Assembly (NCBI GenBank): GCA_033980235.1
Contig: CM067066.1
Span: forward strand, 35,590,409 to 35,654,408
Direction: 5' to 3'
Length of the DNA stretch: 64,000 bases
From: Diadema setosum
Lineage: Eukaryota; Echinodermata; Echinoidea; Diadematoida; Diadematidae
The notes beneath the pieces are model-generated. The model was not told the origin of the DNA, did no database searches, and worked only from the letters and a program-made list of their open reading frames with translations. The position numbers and the translations under genes were made by a program. This document shows, in pieces, positions 46,169 to 57,603 of the stretch. Position 1 is the first letter of the stretch. Each line of letters opens with the position of its first letter.

Positions 46169-47642
46169 CAACCCTTCATGGAAACTTCGTCACACGATTC
46201 CATAGATATTACACATGATTGCCCAGCCTCTGGTTTTGACCGGGTTAGCGTAAAGAGGCATGAATGCGGGGGATTACATGCGCATGAGTTAAGTTAATGG
46301 CTCGTTTACGGGGCTAAGCCAGTTAACCTCGGCAACATTCGCGGTCACATCTGGACGCTTTCATCCTTGGAGACGACTGATGTTATGAAGGGATCGCTTG
46401 AAGATGACTTGGGTTTGCCTAGGGCCATAGGATGTGGAACATTTGGCATACCAATGTATTTTACGCAAAGAGAGAGAGAGAGAGAGAGAGAGAGTGGAGG
46501 GGGGGGGGGGCAGAGAGATGGTGGGTGGAAAGGTAGAGATAGAAAAGATCGTTAACCTTTGCAGATGTTTTATTTCTCTGTGGTGAAGTTGGCCTTTTTA
46601 GAGGGATTGAGCCTTGTAACGTACTCATCACAAGTCGCCGCGCCGCTCTGATCAGTGCCAGTAATCACATCAGTTGTCAAGTCATCTTGTATACTCGGGA
46701 GGTAGAAGTTTCGGGATGGTTCCCAGCGAAAAAAAGAAAGAAAGAAAAAGAAAAAGAAAATGGAGAACTGCCGAGCCAACCACTCTCCGTTAGATGGTAC
46801 AATAATAAATCCCATCTCAAAACATGTGTCAAGGTATCCCGAGACTTTCCGATGAGATGAGACAAACCTTTACATGTGTTTTAAAGGGATACGTATGTTT
46901 ATCTCTGTTATTTTATCATAAGTGTCAGGGTGTATTCTCTCATCAAAACTGTATCTTTCGGATGCAAAACAGACCTCGGATTAATGTCCGTCAGTCTGTA
47001 TATCTTGATCTTTCCGCAACATTTGAAGAGCATCGTCATCAGATGAAGATATAAAGATGAGGAAATGAAATGAAATTTTCACCTATTCATCTTATGAAAA
47101 TGTTGGGGTAAGTCACCAATCCAGTGATACCGGTCTCTGTCGTTGCCCAGACAGTCAGCATGACATAGCATGGAACATGAAAATTGTCTGTTTCCTTCTG
47201 ATTACTTATAACAATGCGTCAAATACTTGACTGTATCATGCAGAGATACAACCTTCCACCTATCCGTTCAGATGTTACGCCCTAAAGACGGGGATGTATT
47301 ATAAAATGTGTATGCAGGGTGCATAGAACGATCAACACTGAACATCTGCCAATTTGACTGTTAACAGTTTAAAATAGAATTGCTTCATCAAAAGTTGTTT
47401 TTATTTCCTGGTTTAGCATGAGGGATTGACATTTGTATACCAAATGCATTTTTAACAGCAACAGCGTCTTATTCTATCCGGGATTCCACTTTTTCAGAGT
47501 GGATCCATTAAAAAAAAAATAGAATTTATATCAGATACCATCAAAGAGGTTTCATTGCGCAAGGTCTCTGTGCCTGAGCTCGAATTTCATTTGCTTGTTC
47601 AGACACTATTAAATTTGATGGTCATTGTATAGGATATTAAAT
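46169..47642. other. Non-coding; GA microsatellite and G-run
   Basis: (GA)n at about 46470-46494 is followed by a G-run (46497-46510). A GAAA-type purine patch lies at 46730-46760. No supported exon. Confidence 0.5.
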
Positions 47643-47673
47643 ATCAGATTCAATAAATTTTATTGAATCTGAT
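47643..47673. repeat. Perfect 31-bp palindrome
   Basis: 15-bp arms (ATCAGATTCAATAAA and complement) around one T. No flanking direct repeat was found. Confidence 0.85.
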
Positions 47674-47728
47674 GTTTTACGCGTTTCTTGCAAGGCAGTG
47701 AACTAGTCCCACCCATGTGCACATTAGG

Positions 47729-48060
47729 GGTAACGTTCGTTATTCCGCCGGCTTGTTAATCCAACAATGAAATAAAGTTCATTATCAGAAAACGTAAGAA
47801 AGATGCGTAGGCTCCTACTGACGAACCTTCGGAAACACGAACCTTATTTCGTCTACGGATGAACAAACCTTTGGAATAACGAACTTATTATTGTTATTTT
47901 GTTCATTTTCGAATTAACGAACCTTCGGAATCACAAACCTGCGGAATGACGAACCTTCGGGATAACGAGCCTTATTTTATTTATGGATCATCAAGCTTTT
48001 ATGACGAGCCTACTGGAAAACGAACCTTCGGAATAACGAATCTTCGAAATAACGAAGTAC
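47729..48060. repeat. Degenerate AACGAACCTTCGGAAT repeat element
   Basis: Multiple variants of CGAACCTTCGGAATAA occur between 47821 and 48045. The left edge GTTCGTTATTCCG (47735-47747) is the inverse of the unit CGGAATAACGAA, giving inverted edges. Probably a small repeat element with internal tandem units. Confidence 0.65.
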
Positions 48061-48173
48061 GTAGTGTAAACGCAAATCAAGTGAGATGATCGATGACATA
48101 TGACATGACAGGTCTCCAATTCATTCACACAAATTTCAGCCATTCTAAATTTCCTTTCATTTCACATTAAATC

Positions 48174-48631
48174 AAGAAGAAAGTCTTGCTCTTTCCATAT
48201 AGAATTTGATTGTTTTGGAATAGCATGGCTATGCATGATGACTTTTTGGGGCATAGCTATGAAGGGTTTTAATTTCTAACTTGGATGGTTTTGTAATCTT
48301 TGTCAATGAATGAATTAGATGAGTTGTGAGTTGAAACAATCATCGTCACCTCAGCTAATTCGCGTGAATAACTCGGTGAAAACAATTGTCTGACTTTAAG
48401 TTGAAGAAGAAAGTCTTGCTCTTCCATATAGAATTTGATTGTTTTGGAATAGCATGGCTATGCATGATGACTTTTTGGGGCATAGCTATGAAGGGTTTTA
48501 ATTTCTAACTTGGATGGTTTTGTAATCTTTGTCAATGAATGAATTAGATGAGTTGTGAGTTGAAACAATCATCGTCACCTCAGCTAATTCGCGTGAATAA
48601 CTCGGTGAAAACAATTGTCTGACTTTAAGTT
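48174..48631 (+). repeat. Recent 230-bp tandem duplication
   Basis: Copies at 48174-48402 and 48404-48631 are identical over about 229 bp except for one T lost in the second (CTCTTTCC versus CTCTTCC). Such identity in non-coding DNA implies a very young duplication or an assembly duplication. Confidence 0.95.
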
Positions 48632-49135
48632 CGATTTTGCTGAAATTTCTACCGTTCTATTCGTCTAATTCACTCTATCAAGCAAAGTTGAACTTGATTT
48701 AGGATTGCACTAAAACACAGATGAGCCTTCATGACTATATCCCTAACCTGCATTCGCCAATCCAGAGGACATAATTTGTCGAACAAGGGAAAAAAGAGAT
48801 AATTATACCCTCAAAAAATATAACAGAACCCCAATTAAAAAGAGGAAGGAGTCCGAATTGGCGCTTGAGAGAGCTGCGTGGTCCCAGGTTGTGTGAAAAG
48901 TAGTCGGGGTCGGATGTTGAAGCCAGGAATAACACCATTGGACCGCAGGTTTCCATGACTACCATTGAGAGGATAGAGAGAGGAAATGAACAGTTTTGAA
49001 ACGAAACACGAATGAATTTGTGTGCCTGTGGGCTGATTTAAATAGTTCCCCGTCTCTGCTGCCACTTTCTGAAATTGTTTTGACAGCTAGCGTTGACCCA
49101 TGTCCAAAAAAGAAGCCCTAATAATAAGGATACGT

Positions 49136-49508
49136 TTAAAGGGGGTGGCTAGTAATGATCAGTGGGAATCAGTGGGAATGCTGGGGGATGATTGTTCCAA
49201 TCCTTGTGGGATTCATTTAAGGGTATATTATGTGTCTATTGTTGTGTGAAAATTGTTTGCTTCAGAATTTATTGTCTCATATTCAAGTAATGTGCAGTTT
49301 AATGTTTCCAGGTTAGCATGCCCGTACAGTGACGGGGCATTAAACTGCATATATACTTAAATATGAGACCGTTCTGAAGCAAATAATTTTAACACAACAA
49401 TAGATATATAATGTACTCTTTGAAAAATGAATCCCACAAGAATTGAAACAATAATCACCCAGCATTCCCACTGATTCCCACTGATCAGTTACTAGCCATC
49501 CCCTTTAA
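49136..49508. mobile_element. TTAA-flanked long foldback MITE (family E)
   Basis: Arms of about 165 bp (49136-49300 and 49340-49508) are highly similar. The left arm TTAAAGGGGGTGGCTAGTAA mirrors the right end, which reverse-complements to TTAAAGGGGATGGCTAGTAA; the mirrored doublet TCAGTGGGAATCAGTGGGAA is shared. The short centre contains CCAGGTTAGCATGCCC. The arms are complementary enough to fold as one long hairpin. No coding capacity. Confidence 0.85.
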
Positions 49509-51977
49509 AGGCACGCGTTCTCATTCTCATCCTTTTTCCGAATTTAATCTTACTGTTCAATAAACGATGAAGTAGAAATTTCCTCATCATTTTGTTCTAG
49601 CGAAACATAGTAACATACACTTTACTTTTGTCTTATAAGTCCTTTATAGGAGAACACTTAAGCGTATTTTCCATCGAAATTACTTATTAAATTTGCTTGC
49701 GAAACTCGTAGAAAATCTTATTTACCAAAATCTCTATTATGTTATTGCTGTTTTTTGTGTATGAATTGTATTCTGAAAAAAAAGGTGCAAAAGCAAAGTG
49801 AAATTAAACTGAATAATTGAAACAAAATACAAACGAATCGTTGTGAAACAAACAAAATATACAAACGTACATGTGTTATAACTGGAAGCGCGTTGTAACT
49901 ATGAGAAATAGACTCAGAAATACATGTACAAACTATTTTTTTTTGTTTCATAATTATATATATATATATATTTTTTCATTCACGTGGTAATTTTTAGATA
50001 ATGCGATTCTACCCATGCTTCAAATCCGAAAATTGATAGATATCTTCTGCATTTATGTACAGTTGAAGAAAATTAATCCCTTCCATGCGCATCGATCTGT
50101 AGAAACCATGAGACTGCAAGACTGAAGGACGGATATGAGTGAAAAATGAAATGATTGTTTAGAAATTGGTCGTTATCTAGATTGCGTTGATGAGGGAGGA
50201 TTCGCGTCAATTTCCCTGGTAGTGTAATTAGGGCGTAGGAGGTCTTTTATAGCATTGAATATCAAATTGTCACTCCTGCAATTATAAGATTTATGCAAGG
50301 ACACTAAGGTGGATAAACAGGTACAACCATATATTTTAAGGTTTGCGTGTTTGATTGTTTGTTTTTAACAACACAATGAAGATTCTGTACCAATTTTTGA
50401 TTCATTGTGCCAAACGTGAAGCTTTGCAAGTTGACTTTATTTTGATATTCACTTTCGGCAATGACATGACTTCGGCGCACAAACAAATTAGTTCTACAAT
50501 TTTGTTACTCGATGATTGTTTTGACCAAGCGACCAAGTTTATTTCGTATCGTAACAAGTTATCCCGTTTTGCACGATTACTTTTCATTTGTTCAGATGAC
50601 AAGTAAATTGAATGATTACCGAAGGGAAAAGAAAAAGAAAAGAAAAATGCACCCAAACACAGGTGCTGTTTCACTAGACCTTTGCCAAACACCGATTTCT
50701 TTAACAAAGCTGATTCAAGTCATTGGTCCCGTGAAATGTCAGTTTAGATTCTGCCGTCAATAACAAAATGTACTGAAGAATGTGATATTTGATGGACGCA
50801 TTACTACACCCTAAATGTAAACAAGCATAGATGTCTGCGCTGCTTTATTTCTGCTCCATTTTTCTTAACAGCACAACTTTAAGCGATTGCATTTGGGTTG
50901 TATAGTTGGCTCTTAGCCACTCTTCCAGGCTGTTGCCAGTCCTAAGAAGTACATTTTAATTTTACTGACAGCTGCGTATCCTCACAGACTAAAAACTATC
51001 GGGCTTTTAGGCGAACAAGAGTTGATTCAAAATGACACCAAGTTTGAGAACCCCCCCCCCTAGCAAAACAAAAAAAATGATCCTTTAGGAGCTCGTGATG
51101 TGTGTTAGCACAGTCATGCTGTAGACGATGATGGTTGTATGAAAATAAGGTTTGTTGCCATGGAAACCGGAGCATTTCCTGCATGGTTGCCTCTTGCAGA
51201 CGAAGCAATGCGAGGAAAACAACACAGACGTGGAGAGGTCCTCACAATTTACGAGATGAACATGACCTTAGCTGGTCATAAAAAAAGGTCTCTCGTAGAG
51301 AGGTTGGAGGTCAAAGAACACAATCTGAACTTTTCTGCTGACGTCCTGTCTCAATCTTCGTCTGTGTTGTAACTTATCAACGTTTTTTTTTTTTTTTTTT
51401 ATAGTTTTCTGGGCTTTAGTCAGTATTAGTGGGTCGAATTACGTATACCTACTTACTAATAATTTATGTTAAACTGATACGGTGCGCGCCAGTTGAAATG
51501 AGATTTCATATTAAGAATTGTAAGTATCTTATTTCCTTTAGTCTTTCAGAGTAAAGCAGTTACAATTGAAGATATTATTGTCAACTATCGCGTAGCTTGC
51601 CGTGGGTGAACCTAGACCACCTCCTTTCTCAAACAGGACAACAAACAACATTCATTTTGCCAATGTATAATGAATGTGCTATTTCAAAAATCGGTGTAGA
51701 AACTAAGCGCTGGTCATGCCCACTTATGTGTGATACGTGTATTTATATCAAATGATGTAATGTTATCTGATATAATATGTGTCTTTGAATAGGACTACAT
51801 GTAAGTATGTTATATGCATATACAATATTTAGGCCCAATATTTAGGCTGCTCAAGTAATTTGTAATTAGAAAGCAAGATAGATAGAAAGACAGATAATAC
51901 ACTCAAATTCTCGAAATCACGTTCTCATATGTTCCTATATGCAACGTTCTAAATGTGTGATGCGATAAGCATTTTTT
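49509..51977. other. Non-coding, no supported coding feature
   Basis: Contains a TATA microsatellite near 49956-49970, a C-run near 51051, an X-box at 51154 and a T-run at about 51384-51401. No exon supported. Confidence 0.5.
51154..51167. promoter_or_regulatory. X-box-like motif GTTGCCATGGAAAC
   Basis: Textbook RFX X-box pattern. The surrounding ORF (51139-51372) is not recognisable, so the target is unknown. Confidence 0.35.
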
Positions 51978-52024
51978 AGTTATTATTATTATCATTATCA
52001 TCATCATTATTATTATTATTATTA

Positions 52025-52115
<91 letters not shown>

Positions 52116-52124
52116 CATCATCAT
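51978..52124 (+). repeat. (ATT)n microsatellite
   Basis: About 49 ATT/ATC units with scattered C and G interruptions. Confidence 0.95.
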
Positions 52125-53372
52125 TTTAGTATTAGAAGTTTAATCATAGGCATAGTATCACTTGTACTATTTATACCTGACCGACTATTATGTGTATCTT
52201 CAGGGACTATGAATGACCCTGGCACCTATAAATAGATAGCATGCCTGTAGGCCTATGTATATTCATGGCTGTATCTGATTATAGGGAGACAACATGTAGC
52301 CTACTCCATGTTCAACTTGACTGAGAAAGAAGAGGACTATAGAAATTGACAGAACAGACTAACATTATTTTAATGAAATACCGATAGTGACAACGGTCAC
52401 AATGCATAATATGACAGTGTGTTTGTTCCAAGTTCATCGTGTCGCTGCTGGCAATGAGGGATAAACTTGCGTTAATAGTTGCTGCCCAGAATTCATTCAG
52501 TACGAGTTCAAATCCTACTAGTTCCCCCTTTTCCGACATGTTTGCTGAAATGTGGGATCAGCATTTTTACAAAATAGATTTACATAGAGGTTAAAAATTG
52601 ACGCAGAGTCTGTCAAAGCGCATCTTTACCACTCTGCATTATCAATCTCTTTCTTTAAGATACTGTTTGTTCAATCATAAGTACAAATACCAAAGTTGAC
52701 CTTTTGAACTTCAAACCATTCTTATAGCTTTGATTCCTTATCAACTGTTAATGTTAGATATTTCATCCAGGATATGGTTGGTAAAGAGGGAAGGATAAAT
52801 TCGTTTCTACATTTATTCTTGATGACTATACGAACTCACCACTTCAAATATGTTTTAACAACAACGCTGAAAGGAAGCGAACTAGTAACAAATGATTTCG
52901 TTCTAAAAGAAGCTGACAAAAAATACAAATTAACTGAAATTGAGAGAAAAAAAAAATCCATTATGAGATCATTGTTTACGTCTTTTTACGGACTCCGTTG
53001 GGGAAATTTTCGCTTGATGACTTGAAAAAAACCAAACTGGTTAATTGTACAATTGTGTCAAGGAGAAAAGAAAGGGAACAAAAGCGTGGGCTGGTGTTGA
53101 CGAACAATGTATGTTTGTTCCATTTTAGTGGATAAGGTCACAAACAGAAAACAACTAGAATGACAAACAAGCTTGATGACATCGGTACTTGTGTACAAAG
53201 AGGAAACGACATATGCAATTTTACTCTCTGTTTTCTTCTTTTTTTTTCAGATTTTTGCGTCATTATGGCATATCATGTGGCATGTTTGCATTTCAGATTT
53301 TACAAGGTAATGCAATGTATGTCGATTCGACATCGCGACACAAAGATTACTTTACATTTACAACGAACAATG
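52125..53372. other. Non-coding, no supported feature
   Basis: AT-rich; ORFs without domains. The ORF at 52774-53025 has no recognisable homology. Confidence 0.5.
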
Positions 53373-53645
53373 CTTGCTGGAAAGAACACTGCCCCACAGT
53401 GTGAAAACAGTGTAAAATCTCTTCACACTGTAATATTCGAGCGTTTTCACAGTGTGAACACAATATAAGTCATCAATTCACAGTGTGAAACAAATCATCA
53501 CTATGTGAACACTCTGTGAAAAACCACAACACAGTGTAAAATCATCTTCACACTGTTAAATTCGAGCCTTTTTACACAGTCGACTATGTGACCACACTGT
53601 GAACACACTGTGAACACACTGTGGGACACTGTGTTCTTTCCGGTA
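53373..53645. mobile_element. CACACTGTG-rich inverted-repeat element
   Basis: The left end CTGGAAAGAACACTG (53377-53391) and right end CAGTGTTCTTTCCGG are imperfect inverted copies. The interior is dominated by CACAGTGTG / CACACTGTG words, themselves palindromic, at least eight of them, with mirrored TTCACACTGT and TCGAGC. No ORF; a short non-autonomous element or satellite-like repeat. Confidence 0.7.
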
Positions 53646-55813
53646 GGGATTGCAGATTATCACTTTACCCTATATCGTATGTCCCAAAAAAATTACAACC
53701 GGACCCTCCGCAATGATAACTTAAAAATAGTGAAATAACAATCAATCCAAATACAATTGCAGGGTACGAAACTATAACTCATTGCCCACATCTTACAGAA
53801 AACCACATTCAATTTGCTTCAGTGGTCAAAGAGAAATGAGGAATTTTGTAGAGCATGTCAGGAATCTCTTCCCTCCAAGTTCTGTCTATTATAGATTGTG
53901 TTCATACACAAGAGCATCGAAGTGCTAAACTTGGAAGAGTCAGACTCATGACATGCTTTACAACAATCCACATTTCTCTGTGACCGCTTAACCAAATTGA
54001 ATGGGGTTTCTGCAAAATAGAGCTAAGATGTTTTATTTTAAGACCCTGAAGTAGCATTTAGACAGTTTAATCATATTGGGTGTAATCAATACGAAAGTCT
54101 GATTGTAAATTTTAGGGGGACATACTGTAGAGTGACAAAGAACGCAGTTTATTCTCTTTGAGATGAAAAAGCAGATACTGACGAATATCATGACATTCCT
54201 GTCATCATGGGTAACGTGAAGGTTTTTCCAGGTCTCGTGTAGACTGCTGTTACGGGGAATTCACTCTCAGGTTCTACACCGTAGAGCTGTTGTCAAACTT
54301 TTTATTCATGGTATGAATTTCTTTCCAGCGTAGTGTAGTATACTCAGTACATTACTGGGTCTAATATTAAACGATTATGTGATTGGCTCGAGAAGGTCGT
54401 GTGTAATTACAAGAGTGTGGTCTGGTCAAACCACTCTGTTCATCCGATGTTTTTCCCCTTCTACAAGGAGCATTGACTGTAAAGTGGTTTCAGACATGCA
54501 TGGGAACTTTCTAGGTTCTCTCCGAGCGAGCGTACAAGTTAACTTGTCCGCTCTTCTACCTCCATGCCTTCCCCAGAGAGCTAATACATCGTATTTACCA
54601 CTCGTCTGTCACTGGCACGACAGTTCAAGGGAGTTTAGTAGACTTGTTGAAGGAAATGACAGGGAAACAAAACACACATGGGGCCAGAAATATGCAAAGT
54701 AATTGTTGCTGAAGGCGTATAGAAACTTGAATGGACTGTCGCCGCTTATTTGTTGCGCTGTCAACTCTTTTGCGAGCTAGACCCCAAACGTTTATAAGGG
54801 AAGTCATTCATGTTAGATGGCACGCGGGTCGGGGGGGGGGGGGGGGATATCACAGCACAAACAGCATGACAGGCCAAATCTCTTATGCTGCAGTCACACA
54901 AGACATGGCTGAACATACAACTGCAGTTGAGTTTGAGGTGAACGTGTCTTCTGTACGGTGCCAAAATAGTCCCCATCAATATTAGGACAGACAAATGGAA
55001 GTTGTCGAGTCGTGTCATTTCTTGATCTTTAGGAGGAGGATGCACATCTAAACCATAATCATGACCTTGTTTTATCCTCTTGTAAATAATATCTCCATAT
55101 TTCATGCATGTATCTATATGTCTACTTTTAATATGTGGTCTGGACACCGTCTTTAGAATAGAGGAGAGTTGAAAGCTACAACAACGCACGCTGGAACTTT
55201 TTTTTTTCTTTTTAATCCGTCGTTCACAAAACGGTTTATACCTTCTTTTTTTTTCATTGAGCTTGCTCGGGTACTTACTCATTCTGTCGCGCAATAGCGT
55301 TTGCTCGTTTCAATAAGCAAACAAGCTTAACACCTTTTTGGTAACAAATGCTTCTTTTATAGTGTATTCATGAATTATTGCAATCTTCTCATGCGTGGAG
55401 TAAAAGACGAAAGATAAATGCATTCGCAGGTAGTGTATTATTGCATTTTACAATGAGCTATTTGGAGAACCTGTTGATATTGTGACAAATAACCACAGCG
55501 CATATTTTCCGAGACTGATCTTTATCGGGAGAATTAGATGAAATAAACAAGGTGAATGTGGTGCTGGAGGCAAATGGGGTCATATTGGGGAGGGATTTGG
55601 CTCAAATACATTAATTCTTTGATGTGCTTGGAAAGTTGTATTATTTTTTCTATTTGCCTTTTTCTCTCCTTTCACATATATCCTATTGACCTCAAAGTAG
55701 TACTGCATCCAGAGGCAGACTTCGTCAAAGCCGTTCACCCAGTTAGAATCAACTGAACACGAAGACGCATCTCTCTTCAAGTTCAAAATCTTGTACAGGA
55801 TAACCCTCTGTAA
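53646..55813. other. Non-coding, no supported feature
   Basis: A near-duplicate inverted sentence-like pair (GAGAAATG...CATGTC near 53830-53860 versus GACATG...CATTTCTC near 53950-53980) suggests another decayed foldback. G-run at about 54831-54846. ORFs on the minus strand (54761-55294) lack domains. Confidence 0.4.
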
Positions 55814-55848
55814 AGTCTTCGTCTTCTATATTATAGAAGACGAAGACT
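55814..55848. repeat. Perfect 35-bp palindrome
   Basis: 17-bp arms (AGTCTTCGTCTTCTATA and complement) around a single T. No 7-bp flanking repeat, so not assigned to the ultra-short insertion family. Confidence 0.85.
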
Positions 55849-57073
55849 CAAGGATTCTACAAAGCGCCCTCTACGAGCGCGTCAATGCCTCACGCATTTT
55901 TTTTTTTTTTTTTTTTTACTTCCCACCTCCAGGAGGCACCTCGAAGCAAGAGAACAAACCCTACAGGGCTCTCACCTGTAAATATAATGGAATATCCCTG
56001 ACACCATCACAAAATCGTACCAAGGATACTAGAATAAATAAATATTATAAAAAAACAAACAGCATTTTGGTTGGAAGATGAAAGCTTTTCTCATGGAATT
56101 TGAAGGGACTGTATTTGATTGGGTGCATGTACAGAAAATATGTGATTATTTTGAGTGAAAAGAACTCGTTGGCTTTGCGAATCCTTGGACAGAGTTTGAG
56201 CTGAAGAACCGCCCTTGGAAATTTGATGGATAAAAGGGTATACCTCACTTTTTCAGGTTACCGAAGACGAAACAAGTCATTTTCCCAAGCTATTTAACAA
56301 ATCGTTTTGAATTTTGAATTTTAGCACATGTCTCCATGGGGAAATATTTACCTGTGTAAGCCCTACAATGTACACGGTGTACTCTCATATTTTCAGAACG
56401 CATACCACGCTCACAGCGTGTACAATGTGCATGCAGTTGTGACGAGGGCAGCGTAATGACGTTCAATGTTAATTGGGCCAAATTCTGTGTCAAAAATGCG
56501 TACGAATGACTCCATTTTAATTGTTACGTGGTTGTTTTCCGTCTGTCTTGCCAACCTGTCATTCACATACCGGAACATGTGTCAACAATGTCTGCGGTTT
56601 TGTCCTCGTCTGAAAAATAACATGTATGACTGTATATAAGCACTTGTGTATATCCTCTCTGTGCAAATGCAGTTGCTTTTTTTTTTGTAAGTCATTTTGT
56701 ATCTTTTTTTTTTGTTTAATCGTGTTGTTTATTAGCTATAAATAACCGCAGTCGCCTCTCTTAGATATTGAACGGAAATTTTCATTACCTCTATCAGATC
56801 CAAGTCCATGGCACAATCTGAATGTCTCCTTTCATTTTTCCCTTCCTCTCTCTGTCATTTGTAGGCCCATGTATACACGAATTTGGCGATGAAATTGCGG
56901 AGTTTTAGCTGTATTTGCAATTTTTTCTTTGCTGTGTTAGCTGTCGTCAGAGCCGATGAAAACTAGACAACAACAGTCCATCTGTATGGATTGCAATATT
57001 TGAATGTACAATGTCCACCGTGATTGGCAGTCTGTTTGGTTTCACGAGTTTTGTCGTCATATTAGCCGAATAG
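55849..57073. other. Non-coding, no supported feature
   Basis: A T-run at 55898-55918 and scattered T-runs near 56680-56715. No exon supported. Confidence 0.5.
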
Positions 57074-57280
57074 TAGTGTAAGGCCAGAAATTTTTCCGTG
57101 CATGAAACTTTCGCGAATTTCGCGTATAATCATGATTTGCAAAAGTAATAATAATGCATGCGAAAGTGTTTGTGCATTGAAATGCCAGTGGCGATTTGTG
57201 AAAGTTTCAAGCAGCGGAAAAAAGCCATTGGCCCCAATTCACTAAAGTTTCACGCCACGAATGTTTCCGGTGTTACAGTA
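57074..57280. mobile_element. Decayed foldback MITE with GAAACTTTCGCG-type interior
   Basis: The left edge TAGTGTAAGGCCAGAAA and the reverse complement of the right edge TACTGTAACACCGGAAAC align with gaps. Both continue into a CGTGCATGAAACTTTCGCG-like stretch. No ORF. Confidence 0.5.
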
Positions 57281-57543
57281 TCCACGAATACTCATGTGTA
57301 TTTTGTAGTGACTTACTGACTGGAGTGACTGACTTAACATGACTGCAATGATCACTAAGATATCATTCACAATTTGTTAAAGGGTTGGCAGTTATTATTT
57401 AATTTCAGTATCGTAATAATGTACGTGATTATTTCAAGATGTTAATTCAACAACAGTAACTGCTAATTGTTGATAATCAACATTCTGCATGTAAAGTCCT
57501 TACACATCATTTCTTCCCCATTCGTCTTTTATTTCCCCTGCAG

Positions 57544-57603
57544 TGGAAACATTACAAGCTCTTATTCTCAAGGACTGAGGCGCACTTTAATCAATAGCTA
57601 CAG
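57544..57603 (+). other. Candidate 60-bp internal exon of an unidentified gene
   Basis: A pyrimidine-rich tract (TCTTTTATTTCCCCTGCAG, 57525-57543) is a strong acceptor, and CTACAG/GTAAGT (57598-57609) a perfect donor, 60 bases apart. One of three frames is open (GNITSSYSQGLRRTLINSY); the others stop. No homology recognised. It could be a coding or 5' UTR exon of a + strand gene with introns larger than this region, or a decoy. Confidence 0.35.

Noticed and set aside
54761..55294. 177-codon minus-strand ORF
   Set aside because: Longest ORF in the right half, but it spans a G-run and T-runs, has no recognisable domain, and no splice or start context sets it apart from chance.
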